Notes: generated from the letters alone by a model not told the origin. Counted from the first letter of the stretch, positions 6,841 through 15,556 are shown. The stretch: 29,053 nt of DNA from CAMBRQ01 sp945870325 (GCF_050313795.1 NZ_JBNPMC010000045.1:1-29053); one strand, 5' to 3'. Numbers and translations are program-made.

Positions 6841-8220
6841 ATGTATAAAATTAATTTTAAACAACCTGTACATGTACACTTTATAGGAATCGGCGGAATC
6901 AGCATGAGCGGTCTTGCAGAGATCTTGTTAAAAGAAGGATTTCGGATCTCCGGATCCGACAACAAAGAATCCGCCCTCACCAATCATTTGGAGCAGATGG
7001 GGGTAACCATATTCTATGGTCAGAAATCATCGAATATTATTCCTGGCATTGACCTGGTTGTCTATACCGCGGCAATCCACGAAGACAATGAAGAATATCA
7101 AGCTGCAAAGAAGAGCGGACTGCCAATGTTAAGCCGTGCGGAACTGCTCGGACAACTGATGACCAACTACGATACTCCAATCGCAGTATCCGGAACTCAC
7201 GGCAAGACTACGACGACTTCCATGCTTTCACATATACTGCTTGCAGCCGAACTTGATCCTACCATATCCGTCGGCGGCATCCTAAAAGCAATCGGCGGCA
7301 ATATTCGTGTAGGAGGCTCTAAAGTATTCGTCACAGAGGCCTGTGAATATACGAACAGTTTCCTTCATTTCTTCCCGAAGATCGGCATTATCCTGAATAT
7401 CGACGAAGACCATCTGGATTTCTTCAAAGATCTGGATGATATCCGAGGCTCATTCCATAGATTCGCCGAACTTCTTCCGGAAGACGGAACCCTGATTATC
7501 AACGGAGATATTCCGAACCTTGACGGTATCACAGAGGGGTTAAAATGCCGAATTATCCGTTATGGCAGCAACAGTTCCATGGATTATAGTGCCACCAATC
7601 TCCTTCATAATAATCTGGGAGAGGCATCTTTTGACCTGGTAAAATCCGGCACTTTTGTCGACAGAATCTCCCTGTCCGTTAATGGAGACCACAATGTATC
7701 CAATGCACTGGCTGCAATCGTTGCTGCTGATATACTTGATGTTCCTCTTGAGGCAATCAAAACCGGACTTAAAGAGTTCCACGGAACGAACCGCCGTTTC
7801 GAGTTAAAAGGCGAAGTGAACGGCATCACCATTATTGATGATTATGCACATCATCCGACAGAGATTGCTGCATCCCTGACTGCAGCGCACAATTACCCGC
7901 ACAAGGATATTTGGTGTGTCTTCCAGCCACATACTTATACCAGGACTAAGGCACTGTTCCCAGAATTCGTGGAAGCATTAATGAATGCAGACCATATCAT
8001 TCTGGCAGATATTTACGCTGCAAGAGAAACGGATACCTTAGGCATCTCTTCCAAGGATATTGCAGATGCACTGAAAGAGAGAGGCTGTGACGCATATTAC
8101 TTCTCCTCCTTTGGGGAAATCGAAGACTTCTGTATAGGAAAGTGTCATAAAGGGGACTTGTTGATAACTATGGGTGCCGGAGACGTTGTAAACATTGGGG
8201 AAGATCTCTTAAAACGTTAG
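6841..8220 (+). CDS. murC: UDP-N-acetylmuramate--L-alanine ligase
   Basis: Cytoplasmic Mur ligase that adds L-alanine to UDP-MurNAc, the first amino acid of the peptidoglycan stem. The 459-residue length is normal. Visible features are the N-terminal Rossmann loop GIGGISMSG (residues 16-24), the ATP-binding GTHGKTTTT (118-126), the LNIDEDHLDFF motif of the central domain and DDYAHHPTEI at the start of the C-terminal domain. The ATG at 6841 is preferred over 6832 because AAGGATGG overlaps the earlier ATG and sits at correct distance from the later one. It is monocistronic by appearance: a new promoter with DnaA boxes follows directly after the stop codon. Confidence 0.97.
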   Translation: MYKINFKQPVHVHFIGIGGISMSGLAEILLKEGFRISGSDNKESALTNHLEQMGVTIFYGQKSSNIIPGIDLVVYTAAIHEDNEEYQAAKKSGLPMLSRAELLGQLMTNYDTPIAVSGTHGKTTTTSMLSHILLAAELDPTISVGGILKAIGGNIRVGGSKVFVTEACEYTNSFLHFFPKIGIILNIDEDHLDFFKDLDDIRGSFHRFAELLPEDGTLIINGDIPNLDGITEGLKCRIIRYGSNSSMDYSATNLLHNNLGEASFDLVKSGTFVDRISLSVNGDHNVSNALAAIVAADILDVPLEAIKTGLKEFHGTNRRFELKGEVNGITIIDDYAHHPTEIAASLTAAHNYPHKDIWCVFQPHTYTRTKALFPEFVEALMNADHIILADIYAARETDTLGISSKDIADALKERGCDAYYFSSFGEIEDFCIGKCHKGDLLITMGAGDVVNIGEDLLKR

Positions 8221-8252
8221 TTATCCACATTTTCCACAGATTTTTATCCACA
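8221..8252 (+). promoter_or_regulatory. Cluster of DnaA-box-like 9-mers upstream of the primosome operon
   Basis: Two perfect TTATCCACA 9-mers (8221-8229 and 8244-8252) enclose a one-mismatch box TTTTCCACA (8230-8238), all on the same strand, starting right after the murC stop codon. TTATCCACA is the consensus DnaA binding site. The -10 element of the next operon lies about 53 nt downstream. A separate replication origin is less likely because dnaA and dnaN are not nearby and no long unwinding region is seen. Confidence 0.8.
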
Positions 8253-8281
8253 AAAAACCTGATTTTTGGCTCAAAAATTTC

Positions 8282-8310
8282 TTTTTTGCCGGTCTTTCTA
8301 GTGCTATAAT
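8282..8310 (+). promoter_or_regulatory. Promoter of the dnaD-like/dnaI-like/prs operon
   Basis: TATAAT at 8305-8310 with an upstream TGC forms a strong extended -10. The -35 region (8282-8287) is a T-run with poor match. The DnaA-box cluster ends 30 nt upstream of this -35 position. Confidence 0.65.
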
Positions 8311-8355
8311 ATCTCTACGAGACACGAACTAAGAGGAAGGACTGGCGTAAGAACT

Positions 8356-9402
8356 ATGAAGAGATTGACACTTACCAAATATGCACAAGTGAATACTACT
8401 GTGCTTGAGAATGAATTTATAGACCATTATATGATTAAGGCGAACGGCGAATATGTGAAGGTCTATCTTCTTCTTCTGCGCCATATGAACAAGTCTTGTG
8501 AGACTCTGTCCATCTCCGGGATGGCAGATATTCTGGAATGTACGGAGAAGGACGTGCTTCGCGCATTGAATTACTGGAAGAAGCAAGGACTGCTTGATTA
8601 CCGTGACGAATCAGATCCCGGTCCCGGAACCGGCACACAGGCATCTCCTGCCACGCTTGACGAACACTCGGGTATGGTCGCAGATTCCTCAACCTCACAG
8701 CAGACAATCGCGCCCGAGAGTACGGCTCCTGCGCCGAATATCCAACAATACCGGAACCGCCAGGAACGCAAGGAGTTCAAAGAACTACTCTTTGTAGCAG
8801 AGCAGTATCTGGGCAAGACACTGTCTGCCGTAGATATTGATACGATTACATACTTTTTTGATACGCTTCATATGTCCGCAGAATTGATTGAATATCTGAT
8901 TGAATACTGCGTAGAGAACGGTCACAAGAGTATGCATTATATCCAGAAGGTCGCACTGTCCTGGAACGAGCAGAAGATCACTACCGTATCGGCAGCCAAG
9001 TCCAGCACGGTCATGTACAACAAGAATTGTTATTCCGTTCTGAACGCTTACGGCATCAAAGGACGTGCTCCTGCCGCTTCTGAGACTGCTTATATTAAGA
9101 AATGGAACGAGGAATACGGTTTTACTTTGGACATTATCCTGGAAGCCTGTAACCGTACCATGAATACGATTCATCAGCCCAACTTCGAATATACGGATAC
9201 GATTTTAAAGAAATGGCTCAGCAATAATGTTCATCATCTGAAAGATATTGACGCGCTGGATGCCAACTATCTGAAGGAAAAAGAACGCAAGAAAAAGCAG
9301 GCAGTTAAACCTGCGAATACGCTTAAAAGCAATAAATTCAACAACTTTAACGGTCGCTCTTACGACATGAGCGATCTGGAACGCAGATTGGTCCAGCAAT
9401 AA
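8356..9402 (+). CDS. DnaD/DnaB-type primosome protein (replication initiation)
   Basis: A 348-residue protein with the DnaB/DnaD architecture of Firmicutes, which remodels DNA at origins or restart sites and helps recruit the replicative helicase. Residues 1-80 form a winged-helix-like N-terminus (EYVKVYLLLLRHMN, SISGMADILECTEKDVLRAL). A Ser/Thr/Pro-rich linker spans about 85-130. Two DnaD C-terminal type modules follow at about 140-205 and 223-298 (the second ends with FEYTDTILKKWLSNN). A basic tail follows. The start is uncertain in one respect: the only good ribosome site (GAGGAAGG, ending at 8340) is 15 nt away, further than usual. It leads an operon with a DnaI-like loader, which supports a helicase-loading role. 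Whether it is the equivalent of B. subtilis DnaB or DnaD cannot be decided here. Confidence 0.9.
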   Translation: MKRLTLTKYAQVNTTVLENEFIDHYMIKANGEYVKVYLLLLRHMNKSCETLSISGMADILECTEKDVLRALNYWKKQGLLDYRDESDPGPGTGTQASPATLDEHSGMVADSSTSQQTIAPESTAPAPNIQQYRNRQERKEFKELLFVAEQYLGKTLSAVDIDTITYFFDTLHMSAELIEYLIEYCVENGHKSMHYIQKVALSWNEQKITTVSAAKSSTVMYNKNCYSVLNAYGIKGRAPAASETAYIKKWNEEYGFTLDIILEACNRTMNTIHQPNFEYTDTILKKWLSNNVHHLKDIDALDANYLKEKERKKKQAVKPANTLKSNKFNNFNGRSYDMSDLERRLVQQ

Positions 9403-9444
9403 TCAGACCAGACCACATTATAGAGTAAGGAGAACTACCATTAT

Positions 9445-10458
9445 ATGGCACTTTCCAATTCACAATATGATCAATTAATGCGTGTATATGAACAACGGCA
9501 ATTAGACAATGAGCATCGACTCAGAGACCGCTATCAGACAGCGTATTCTCTGATTCCGGCTCTTGAAGAGGTGGATCATGCCATCTCTTCTTTGAGCGTC
9601 AGGAAAGCCCGCAGACTTCTGGACGGAGACAGTTCTGCGCTTACTTCTTTAAAAGAAGAACTAAGTTCATTGGTGCTTAAGAAGCAGCAGTTGCTTAAGT
9701 CTCACGGATTACCGGAAGATTATCTGGAACTTCACTATACCTGTCCGGATTGTCAGGATACCGGATATATCGGAACCGCCAAATGCCATTGCTTCAAGAA
9801 AGCAATTACCGATCTTCTATATACTCAGTCTAATTTACAGGAGATTCTGGATAAAGAGAACTTCTCTACCTGTTCTCTGGATTACTATTCAAGTAATCAT
9901 ATCGATCCTCTCACGGGAAGATCTTCGCTTGAATCTATGCAGACCGCTTTGAAGGTCTGTCATGAATTCATAGATACTTTTTCCGATGAATTTCATAACA
10001 TCCTGCTATACGGAGACACAGGGGTTGGCAAGACCTTCCTCTCTCATTGTATTGCCAAAGAATTAATCGATGCATCTTATTCCGTTGTATACTTTACAGC
10101 AACTCAATTATTTGATATATTTGCACAGAGTACTTTCGGTAAGAAAGACGGACAAGCGTCCGATACTTATGAGCATATCTATGACTGCGACCTGTTGATT
10201 ATCGATGATCTGGGAACAGAACTTGCGAACTCATTCACCACATCGCAGTTATTCATCTGTCTGAATGAACGTATATTGAGACAGAAAGCAACCATAATAT
10301 CAACCAATCTTGCATTGGACGATATACAATCCATCTATTCTGAGCGGACTTTCTCCCGTATCAGCAGCAATTACACGATTCTGCGCCTCACGGGTGATGA
10401 CATCCGCATCCAAAAAAAACTATTAAACCTGGGAGGTACAAAAGATGTTACGCCGTAA
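9445..10458 (+). CDS. DnaI/DnaC-like helicase loader ATPase
   Basis: AAA+ ATPase that would load the replicative helicase. The 337-residue protein has a four-cysteine zinc site in the N-terminal half (Cys100, 103, 114, 116; CPDCQDTGYIGTAKCHC), Walker A GDTGVGKT (190-197), Walker B DLLIIDDLG (249-257) and a late sensor-like STNLAL segment. This order is that of B. subtilis DnaI, where the zinc domain contacts the helicase. AAGGAG lies 12 nt before the ATG, slightly long. It follows the DnaD-like gene by 42 nt and overlaps prs by 14 nt, so all three are likely co-transcribed and the last two may be translationally coupled. Confidence 0.93.
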   Translation: MALSNSQYDQLMRVYEQRQLDNEHRLRDRYQTAYSLIPALEEVDHAISSLSVRKARRLLDGDSSALTSLKEELSSLVLKKQQLLKSHGLPEDYLELHYTCPDCQDTGYIGTAKCHCFKKAITDLLYTQSNLQEILDKENFSTCSLDYYSSNHIDPLTGRSSLESMQTALKVCHEFIDTFSDEFHNILLYGDTGVGKTFLSHCIAKELIDASYSVVYFTATQLFDIFAQSTFGKKDGQASDTYEHIYDCDLLIIDDLGTELANSFTTSQLFICLNERILRQKATIISTNLALDDIQSIYSERTFSRISSNYTILRLTGDDIRIQKKLLNLGGTKDVTP

Positions 10459-11629
10459 TGATCGCATTTTAGAAAACATACCGGTAGGAGCACTTGGAAT
10501 CATTGCTCTTGACGGCTGCACAGAAATGGGAAATAAGGTAAACGACTACATTGTAAAGTGGAGAAAAGAAGAAGGACACGCCCAAAAGGATGAAGCTGTT
10601 TTTAATGGATATGAGCGTGATACTTATCTGATCGATGCAAAAGTTCCTCGCTTTGGCTCAGGAGAGGCCAAGGGTATTATCAATGAATCCGTTCGGGGTA
10701 AGGATATCTATCTGATGGTGGATGTCTGCAATTATAGCCTGACTTATTCACTGACCGGACATATCAACCATATGTCTCCTGATGACCATTACCAGAACCT
10801 GAAACGTATCATTGCCGCTATTGGAGGCAAGGGACGCCGTCTCAACGTTATTATGCCGTTCTTATATGAGAGCCGCCAGCATAAGAGAAGCAGCCGCGAA
10901 TCTTTGGACTGCGCACTTGCACTTCAGGAACTGGTACGCATGGGTGTAGATAATATTATTACATTCGATGCACATGACCCAAGAGTACAGAACGCGATTC
11001 CGTTGAATGGTTTCGAGACGGTTCGCCCTACCTATCAATTCATCAAAGGTCTGCTCCGCCGGTTTGATGATCTGCAGATTGATGCTGATCATATGATGGC
11101 TATCAGCCCGGACGAAGGTGCAACCGGACGTGCTGTATATCTGGCTAACGTATTGAACCTTGATATGGGTATGTTCTATAAGCGCCGCGACTATACGAAG
11201 ATCGTAGATGGCCGCAACCCGATCGTTGCACATGAATTCCTTGGTTCTTCTGTAGAAGGCAAGGATGTCATCATTCTGGATGATATGATCTCCTCCGGAG
11301 ACAGCATCCTGGATGTTGCCCGCCAGTTAAAGCAGCGCAAAGCAAGACGCATCTTCGCCGCAGCAACCTTCGGACTGTTCACCAATGGTCTTGAGAAATT
11401 CGACCAGGCATACGAAGAAGGCATACTTGACGCAGTCCTTACGACGAATCTGATCTATCAGACACCGAAACTGCTTGAGCGTCCTTACTATATCAATTGT
11501 GATATGAGTAAATATATCGCATTGATGATTGATACGCTGAACCATGATGGGTCTATCAGCAGTATCCTGAATCCGGTTGACCGTATTCACCATGTAGTAG
11601 AAAAATATAAAAATGGAGAGGAAGTCTAA
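10445..11629 (+). CDS. prs: Ribose-phosphate pyrophosphokinase (long form)
   Basis: Makes PRPP from ribose-5-phosphate and ATP for purine, pyrimidine, His, Trp and NAD synthesis. At 394 residues it is longer than the usual 310-320; the extra length is an N-terminal extension plus an insertion ahead of the LMVDVCNYS strand. Conserved parts are PFLYESRQHKRSSRE (the counterpart of the catalytic loop YARQDRK), FDAHDP (174-179) and the PRPP loop DVIILDDMISSGDS (274-287). GGGAGG lies 8 nt before the ATG, inside the end of the DnaI-like gene, with a 14-nt overlap. Because of the divergent length and altered loops, a related PRPP-binding enzyme is possible but less likely. A hairpin element and a terminator follow. 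Confidence 0.88.
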   Translation: MLRRNDRILENIPVGALGIIALDGCTEMGNKVNDYIVKWRKEEGHAQKDEAVFNGYERDTYLIDAKVPRFGSGEAKGIINESVRGKDIYLMVDVCNYSLTYSLTGHINHMSPDDHYQNLKRIIAAIGGKGRRLNVIMPFLYESRQHKRSSRESLDCALALQELVRMGVDNIITFDAHDPRVQNAIPLNGFETVRPTYQFIKGLLRRFDDLQIDADHMMAISPDEGATGRAVYLANVLNLDMGMFYKRRDYTKIVDGRNPIVAHEFLGSSVEGKDVIILDDMISSGDSILDVARQLKQRKARRIFAAATFGLFTNGLEKFDQAYEEGILDAVLTTNLIYQTPKLLERPYYINCDMSKYIALMIDTLNHDGSISSILNPVDRIHHVVEKYKNGEEV

Positions 11630-11640
11630 GATATATCATA

Positions 11641-11689
11641 AAAGCACCACCGACAGGATCTGCCACCGGCAGTTCCCTCCTGATGCTTT
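11641..11689 (+). other. Nested hairpin in the prs 3' untranslated region
   Basis: Three helices can stack: AAAGCA with TGCTTT (11641-11646 and 11684-11689), CAGGA with TCCTG (11654-11658 and 11678-11682), and CTGCC with GGCAG around an ACC loop (11660-11672). There is no U-run, so this is not itself a terminator. It lies between the prs stop and the terminator at 11711. Confidence 0.5.
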
Positions 11690-11710
11690 GCCAACTAAAA
11701 TCAGCGTATT

Positions 11711-11744
11711 AAAAACCGGTGCGGCAAAAGCCACACCGGTTTTT
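11711..11744. terminator. Bidirectional terminator between prs and the yhaN-like gene
   Basis: AAAAACCGGTG and CACCGGTTTTT form the outer stem, with GGC-AAAA-GCC inside. A-runs and T-runs on the two sides allow use in both directions, ending the plus-strand dnaD-like/dnaI-like/prs operon and the minus-strand two-component/nuclease operon that converge here. Confidence 0.88.
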
Positions 11745-11805
11745 GAAAACGAATCTTGTCTTCTTAAATCGTCCGACATTTTTTTGCAATGAATCGTTAT
11801 TCCCA

Positions 11806-13353
11806 TCAGAACAAAAATTCATGATATGCAATCCCCAGTTCATCAAGCATCTGCTTCTCCCTCTTCTGGCAGGTAAGAATCACCACCTGACGCTTATTCT
11901 CACTCAGCCACTTAAGTGTATTGCCAAGGCGCACATCATCATAATACGCAAATGTATCGTCAAGCACCACCGGGTATTCTTCCTCATGAAGCAATCCGCC
12001 TGCCGCCATACGAAGCGCAAAGTAAATCTGCTCCACCGTTCCCCTGCTTAACTGTTCCATCGGAATCCTCCGCTCATGACCAAATACACTCATATGAAGC
12101 CCTTCATCTACGATCAGCCTTGAGTATTTTCCATTGGTAATCTGCCGCAGAATCTCCGATGCATTCCCATTCAGCCGCTTCTCCAGATCTTTCTGCAAGT
12201 TCCCTGACAATTCGTTCAACTGATCTATCGCCATCTGAAGAGCCAAGCGTCTCTTATCATATTCCCGATAATCATCGCTGACCTCATCCAACTCCGCCAA
12301 CTGTTCCTGAAGGTTATTATATTGGATCTGCTTCTCCTTCAGTTCCGCTTCCAGATGAGACCGCTCCCACACCAATTTTTCCAAAGGAATCTTCTCCTCT
12401 TCCGGCGTGATCTCCTCCAGCATGATCTCCGGCAGCGTCTTCTCCTGCTTCTTCCCCACCTTCATCCTGTTCCAGACGTATAATCCACAAGCAAGAAAGA
12501 CAATAATCGCAACCAGATAGTTCCAAGGCTTTGTAATCAGGACAAATGCAAGTGCTACAATAATAACGAATAATATAATCTCAATGGGATGGATCCGCCA
12601 TTTTGCAGGACGCAATTCATCAATCATCCGCTTCTTCTCTGCTTCTTCCCGCTCTTCACGTTCCTTTCGATGCTCCAGTTCTTCAGCAATGCGGTTCCGT
12701 TCTTCTTCCAGGTGATGTACATCCCTCCACACATAGGATGCTTCCTGCTCGATCTGCTCCCTTTTCTGCTGCTTTTCAATCAGGGAATTCTTTACATCAC
12801 GCTCCAGAACCCGCTTTTTCTCCCGCAGATCCTCCAGTGCTTTCGCCAGATTAATCTCACTGTTCCCCGTAGCATAGTAATTGGTCGCATAATTCTTGAA
12901 TTCCGTTTCAAGGGACTGGCTAATCTCTACTTTCAACTGTCCCACAGACACGGTATTCTCATAATTCCCGGCGCTCAGTCCTCCAAGCAGCACATCCAGA
13001 TCGCCGTCTACGATTGAAAACTGTTCTCCATCATCTTCGCAGATCAGTTCTGCTTTCTTAGAATATTTATCAAAATTCTGGTCAATCCGAAAAAGCTTCC
13101 CACCGCTTCTGAATCTTAATGCACCCGAATAATAATTCGGATTCTCCCAAGGCTCATATATACTATATGTATCGTTAACAGATGCCCGTCCTCTGCCCCG
13201 TTCCATTCCAAACAGCATCCCTTTGATAAAGGTATGAATGGTGGATTTGCCGGACTCATTCTCCCCATACAGGATATTGATTCCATCATATAACTGTATG
13301 CGTCTATCTGTAAATTTTCCAAAATTCTTTAAAATCAGTTCCTGAAATTCCAT
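11806..13353 (-). CDS. YhaN/SbcC-like ATPase with two internal membrane segments
   Basis: A 515-residue SMC/Rad50-type ATPase. The N-terminal Walker A is GENESGKST (30-38), the ABC signature is LSRGTVEQ (435-442) and Walker B is PVVLDDTFAYYDD (461-473). Coiled coil is predicted by eye at about 168-245 and 325-395. Between the coils, where Rad50 and SbcC have a long coil and zinc hook, two hydrophobic helices (about 256-274 and 278-295) form a membrane hairpin. It is much shorter than SbcC (about 1000 residues) or B. subtilis YhaN. The start lies 3 nt after the stop of the SbcD/YhaO-like gene, so the pair is coupled. In the family, such pairs act on DNA ends; membrane anchoring of this one is inferred from hydrophobicity. 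Exact substrate unknown. Confidence 0.88.
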   Translation of the reverse strand: MEFQELILKNFGKFTDRRIQLYDGINILYGENESGKSTIHTFIKGMLFGMERGRGRASVNDTYSIYEPWENPNYYSGALRFRSGGKLFRIDQNFDKYSKKAELICEDDGEQFSIVDGDLDVLLGGLSAGNYENTVSVGQLKVEISQSLETEFKNYATNYYATGNSEINLAKALEDLREKKRVLERDVKNSLIEKQQKREQIEQEASYVWRDVHHLEEERNRIAEELEHRKEREEREEAEKKRMIDELRPAKWRIHPIEIILFVIIVALAFVLITKPWNYLVAIIVFLACGLYVWNRMKVGKKQEKTLPEIMLEEITPEEEKIPLEKLVWERSHLEAELKEKQIQYNNLQEQLAELDEVSDDYREYDKRRLALQMAIDQLNELSGNLQKDLEKRLNGNASEILRQITNGKYSRLIVDEGLHMSVFGHERRIPMEQLSRGTVEQIYFALRMAAGGLLHEEEYPVVLDDTFAYYDDVRLGNTLKWLSENKRQVVILTCQKREKQMLDELGIAYHEFLF

Positions 13354-13356
13354 GCT

Positions 13357-14412
13357 CTAGCCTCTTCTCGTCTCCATCAGTGCCTGTACGCCTTCACATA
13401 ACGCCAGATATTCCACACTGTCCTCATCGTAATCCTTCAGGCTTTCAATATATTTTCCAAGAAGATTGTCTTTATTCTGTGCCATCAGCCGTTCCAAATC
13501 ATAGGCCGGCTTCGTATCATCTACTAATTCTATGATATTTCCATATGAATCCATCATCTCCGGATCAAATAGGATATCCGGATCACGAAAACCTCTTAAA
13601 GTCACTTTATATATGTTCTGAGGTCCGCATTCCTCAATGCGTTTCCTGATATGATCCTTCAGTGAATGACCTGTCATCTTCTTGTCAGCCATGATATCCA
13701 GATGGATATACTCCCTGGATGCGCTTTTTACAAAACGCGCCTTGCATCCCTGGTCCGTAATCTCCCCTATCACATACCCGTGCGGACCGATATCATTCTT
13801 ATCAATCGGCTCAAGCGCACCGGCATAGATCGCTCGTTTTCCAATCAGTTCCTGGGGCTTGTGGATATGTCCAAGCGCAATATAGTCATAGCCAAGTCTG
13901 TCCAGTTTATCCTTCTGGATCGGAATATGCTTCTCATCACCGCCATGAGCAAGCAATATCTCATACTTCTGCCTGTTCTGGGGGAATGCATCGTCATATT
14001 TATGCTCAGTAATCTCCTTTGCATGATAACTGCACCCATATACTGCCAGCGTAAGTTCCGGAATCTCCACGCAGGTAATCTGAGCATCCAGAAGCATATG
14101 CACATTCTTCCCCCATGAAAATGTCCGGTAATACGAATCTTTCTTCAGATAGTCATGATTGCCGGCAATCAGAACTACCTGTGTATGTTCAAGTGTTCCA
14201 AACAGATAATTTACTTCTTTTAACTCCCGAAGCAGAGGCTGTCTGTGAAACAGATCCCCTGCAATCAGCAATACGTCTGCTTCTTCTTCATTACAGACGC
14301 CTATCACCCTTCGCAGACTTTCCCATATCTCCCTTGGTCTCTCCTCGCTGTATGAGTTTCCTGCGTCCGGGGATGCCCCTAAATGTATATCTGCGATGTG
14401 TATGAACTTCAT
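13357..14412 (-). CDS. SbcD/YhaO-like metallophosphoesterase (DNA nuclease family)
   Basis: A 351-residue calcineurin-like phosphoesterase of the Mre11/SbcD type. All metal ligands are visible: D8 and H10 (ADIHLG), D53 (AGDLFH), N85-H86 (AGNHD), H156 (LAHGG) and H182/H184 (GHIH). The C-terminal part (from about residue 205) would be the capping and ATPase-binding region. Family members are Mn2+-dependent nucleases working with an SMC-like ATPase, which is the next gene. The ATG at 14412 has GGGAGGGG about 7 nt upstream. The first 122 nt overlap the 3' end of the sensor kinase gene in another frame, which is unusually long for such an operon. Confidence 0.92.
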   Translation of the reverse strand: MKFIHIADIHLGASPDAGNSYSEERPREIWESLRRVIGVCNEEEADVLLIAGDLFHRQPLLRELKEVNYLFGTLEHTQVVLIAGNHDYLKKDSYYRTFSWGKNVHMLLDAQITCVEIPELTLAVYGCSYHAKEITEHKYDDAFPQNRQKYEILLAHGGDEKHIPIQKDKLDRLGYDYIALGHIHKPQELIGKRAIYAGALEPIDKNDIGPHGYVIGEITDQGCKARFVKSASREYIHLDIMADKKMTGHSLKDHIRKRIEECGPQNIYKVTLRGFRDPDILFDPEMMDSYGNIIELVDDTKPAYDLERLMAQNKDNLLGKYIESLKDYDEDSVEYLALCEGVQALMETRRG

Positions 14413-15556
14413 CTGCTGCCCCTCCCTCTTGCTCTGCCTTTGATGGCAGGGTTACGATAAACTGTGTCTTCATGTCATCACTCTTCGCACGAATCAACCC
14501 GCCATGCAATTCTACAATCTCTTTTGCAATCGCAAGCCCAAGACCTGCGCCTCCGGTTCCGCTGGAACGAGAGCCATCCACACGATAGAATTTTTCAAAA
14601 ATAGTCTGGAGCATTGCACCAGGGATCTTATCCCCCTGATTCGTAAATACAATCTCAATGTCTCCCTTCTTCATCTGAGCTTCAATCTGAATCTTCGTAC
14701 TCTCGTAGCAGTATGCAATTGCATTTCTCAATATATTGTCAAATACCCTGGCTAATTTGTCAGGATCACCATATACCATCAGGTTCTCTTCTACATTTAC
14801 CTCGCAAGTCAGTCTCTTTTCCTGCAGGACTCCATATAACTCGTCTGCCAACTGCTCCAGCATGAAAGATAAGTCAATCTCTACGGATTCCAATTCAATG
14901 TCCTGGAGATTATAGCGGGTGATATCGAAGAATTCATTGATCAGTTCCCCAAGGCGCAGGGATTTCTCCATGGCAATGTGGGTGTACTTGATCCGCTCCT
15001 CTTCCGGCATATCCGGGTGTCCGTCCAGCATACTTAAATAAGCGACAATAGACGTTAACGGGGTCTTTAAATCATGTGCCAGAAATAGCACCAGGTCATT
15101 CTTCTTCTTTTCACCTGCTTCTGCCTCCAATTCCTGCCTCTTCAGCGTTGCCTTAATCTCATTCAGACGGATCTCGATGGGCTTCAGTTCGGTGATCAGA
15201 TGGATTGGTTCGGTGGACTCAGATACGATATTCTCGATTCCGTAACCGATCTGATCCACGTACTTCATCATCTTAGAAAGCGCAGCATAGAAAAACAGCG
15301 CAAAAAGCAATAGATAACCGACGATCATGAAGAACATCTTGTTATCTCCGATCAATTTCCAGTACAAATCTATAGCACGCTGCTCATCCATATTCAGTGC
15401 CATCATAAAATCAACGAACATTTTGGCAAAACTGTCATTATAAATGCCGTCTATCACGTATCTAAGCAGGAATCCGCCTACCAGCACCGTCACTGCTGTG
15501 ACCAGTACTGTCTGAAGCAGTATACTGAATTTTAACTTACGATAGTTATTCTTCAA
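14291..15556 (-). CDS. VanS-like sensor histidine kinase with an overlapping C-terminal extension
   Basis: A 421-residue membrane kinase of a two-component pair. Two transmembrane segments (about 11-31 and 73-93) bracket a small external loop of about 40 residues. His161 in LFLAHDLKTPLTSI is the phosphorylation site, and N, G1 and G2 boxes are seen (NILRNAIAY, GTGGAGLGLAIAKEI). The start is TTG at 15556, overlapping the response-regulator stop by 11 nt. The kinase fold should end near FIVTLPS (about residue 377). The remaining 40 residues are basic, lack similarity to kinases, and overlap the next gene. Inserting one base in the G-rich tract at 14419-14426 would place a TGA overlapping the next ATG. 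This suggests an indel or a sequence error. Ligand unknown. Confidence 0.88.
   Translation of the reverse strand: MKNNYRKLKFSILLQTVLVTAVTVLVGGFLLRYVIDGIYNDSFAKMFVDFMMALNMDEQRAIDLYWKLIGDNKMFFMIVGYLLLFALFFYAALSKMMKYVDQIGYGIENIVSESTEPIHLITELKPIEIRLNEIKATLKRQELEAEAGEKKKNDLVLFLAHDLKTPLTSIVAYLSMLDGHPDMPEEERIKYTHIAMEKSLRLGELINEFFDITRYNLQDIELESVEIDLSFMLEQLADELYGVLQEKRLTCEVNVEENLMVYGDPDKLARVFDNILRNAIAYCYESTKIQIEAQMKKGDIEIVFTNQGDKIPGAMLQTIFEKFYRVDGSRSSGTGGAGLGLAIAKEIVELHGGLIRAKSDDMKTQFIVTLPSKAEQEGGAADEVHTHRRYTFRGIPGRRKLIQRGETKGDMGKSAKGDRRL

Noticed and set aside
8221..8355. A chromosomal replication origin at the DnaA boxes
   Set aside because: Only three boxes, no dnaA/dnaN neighbours and no clear unwinding region; regulation of the adjacent operon is simpler.
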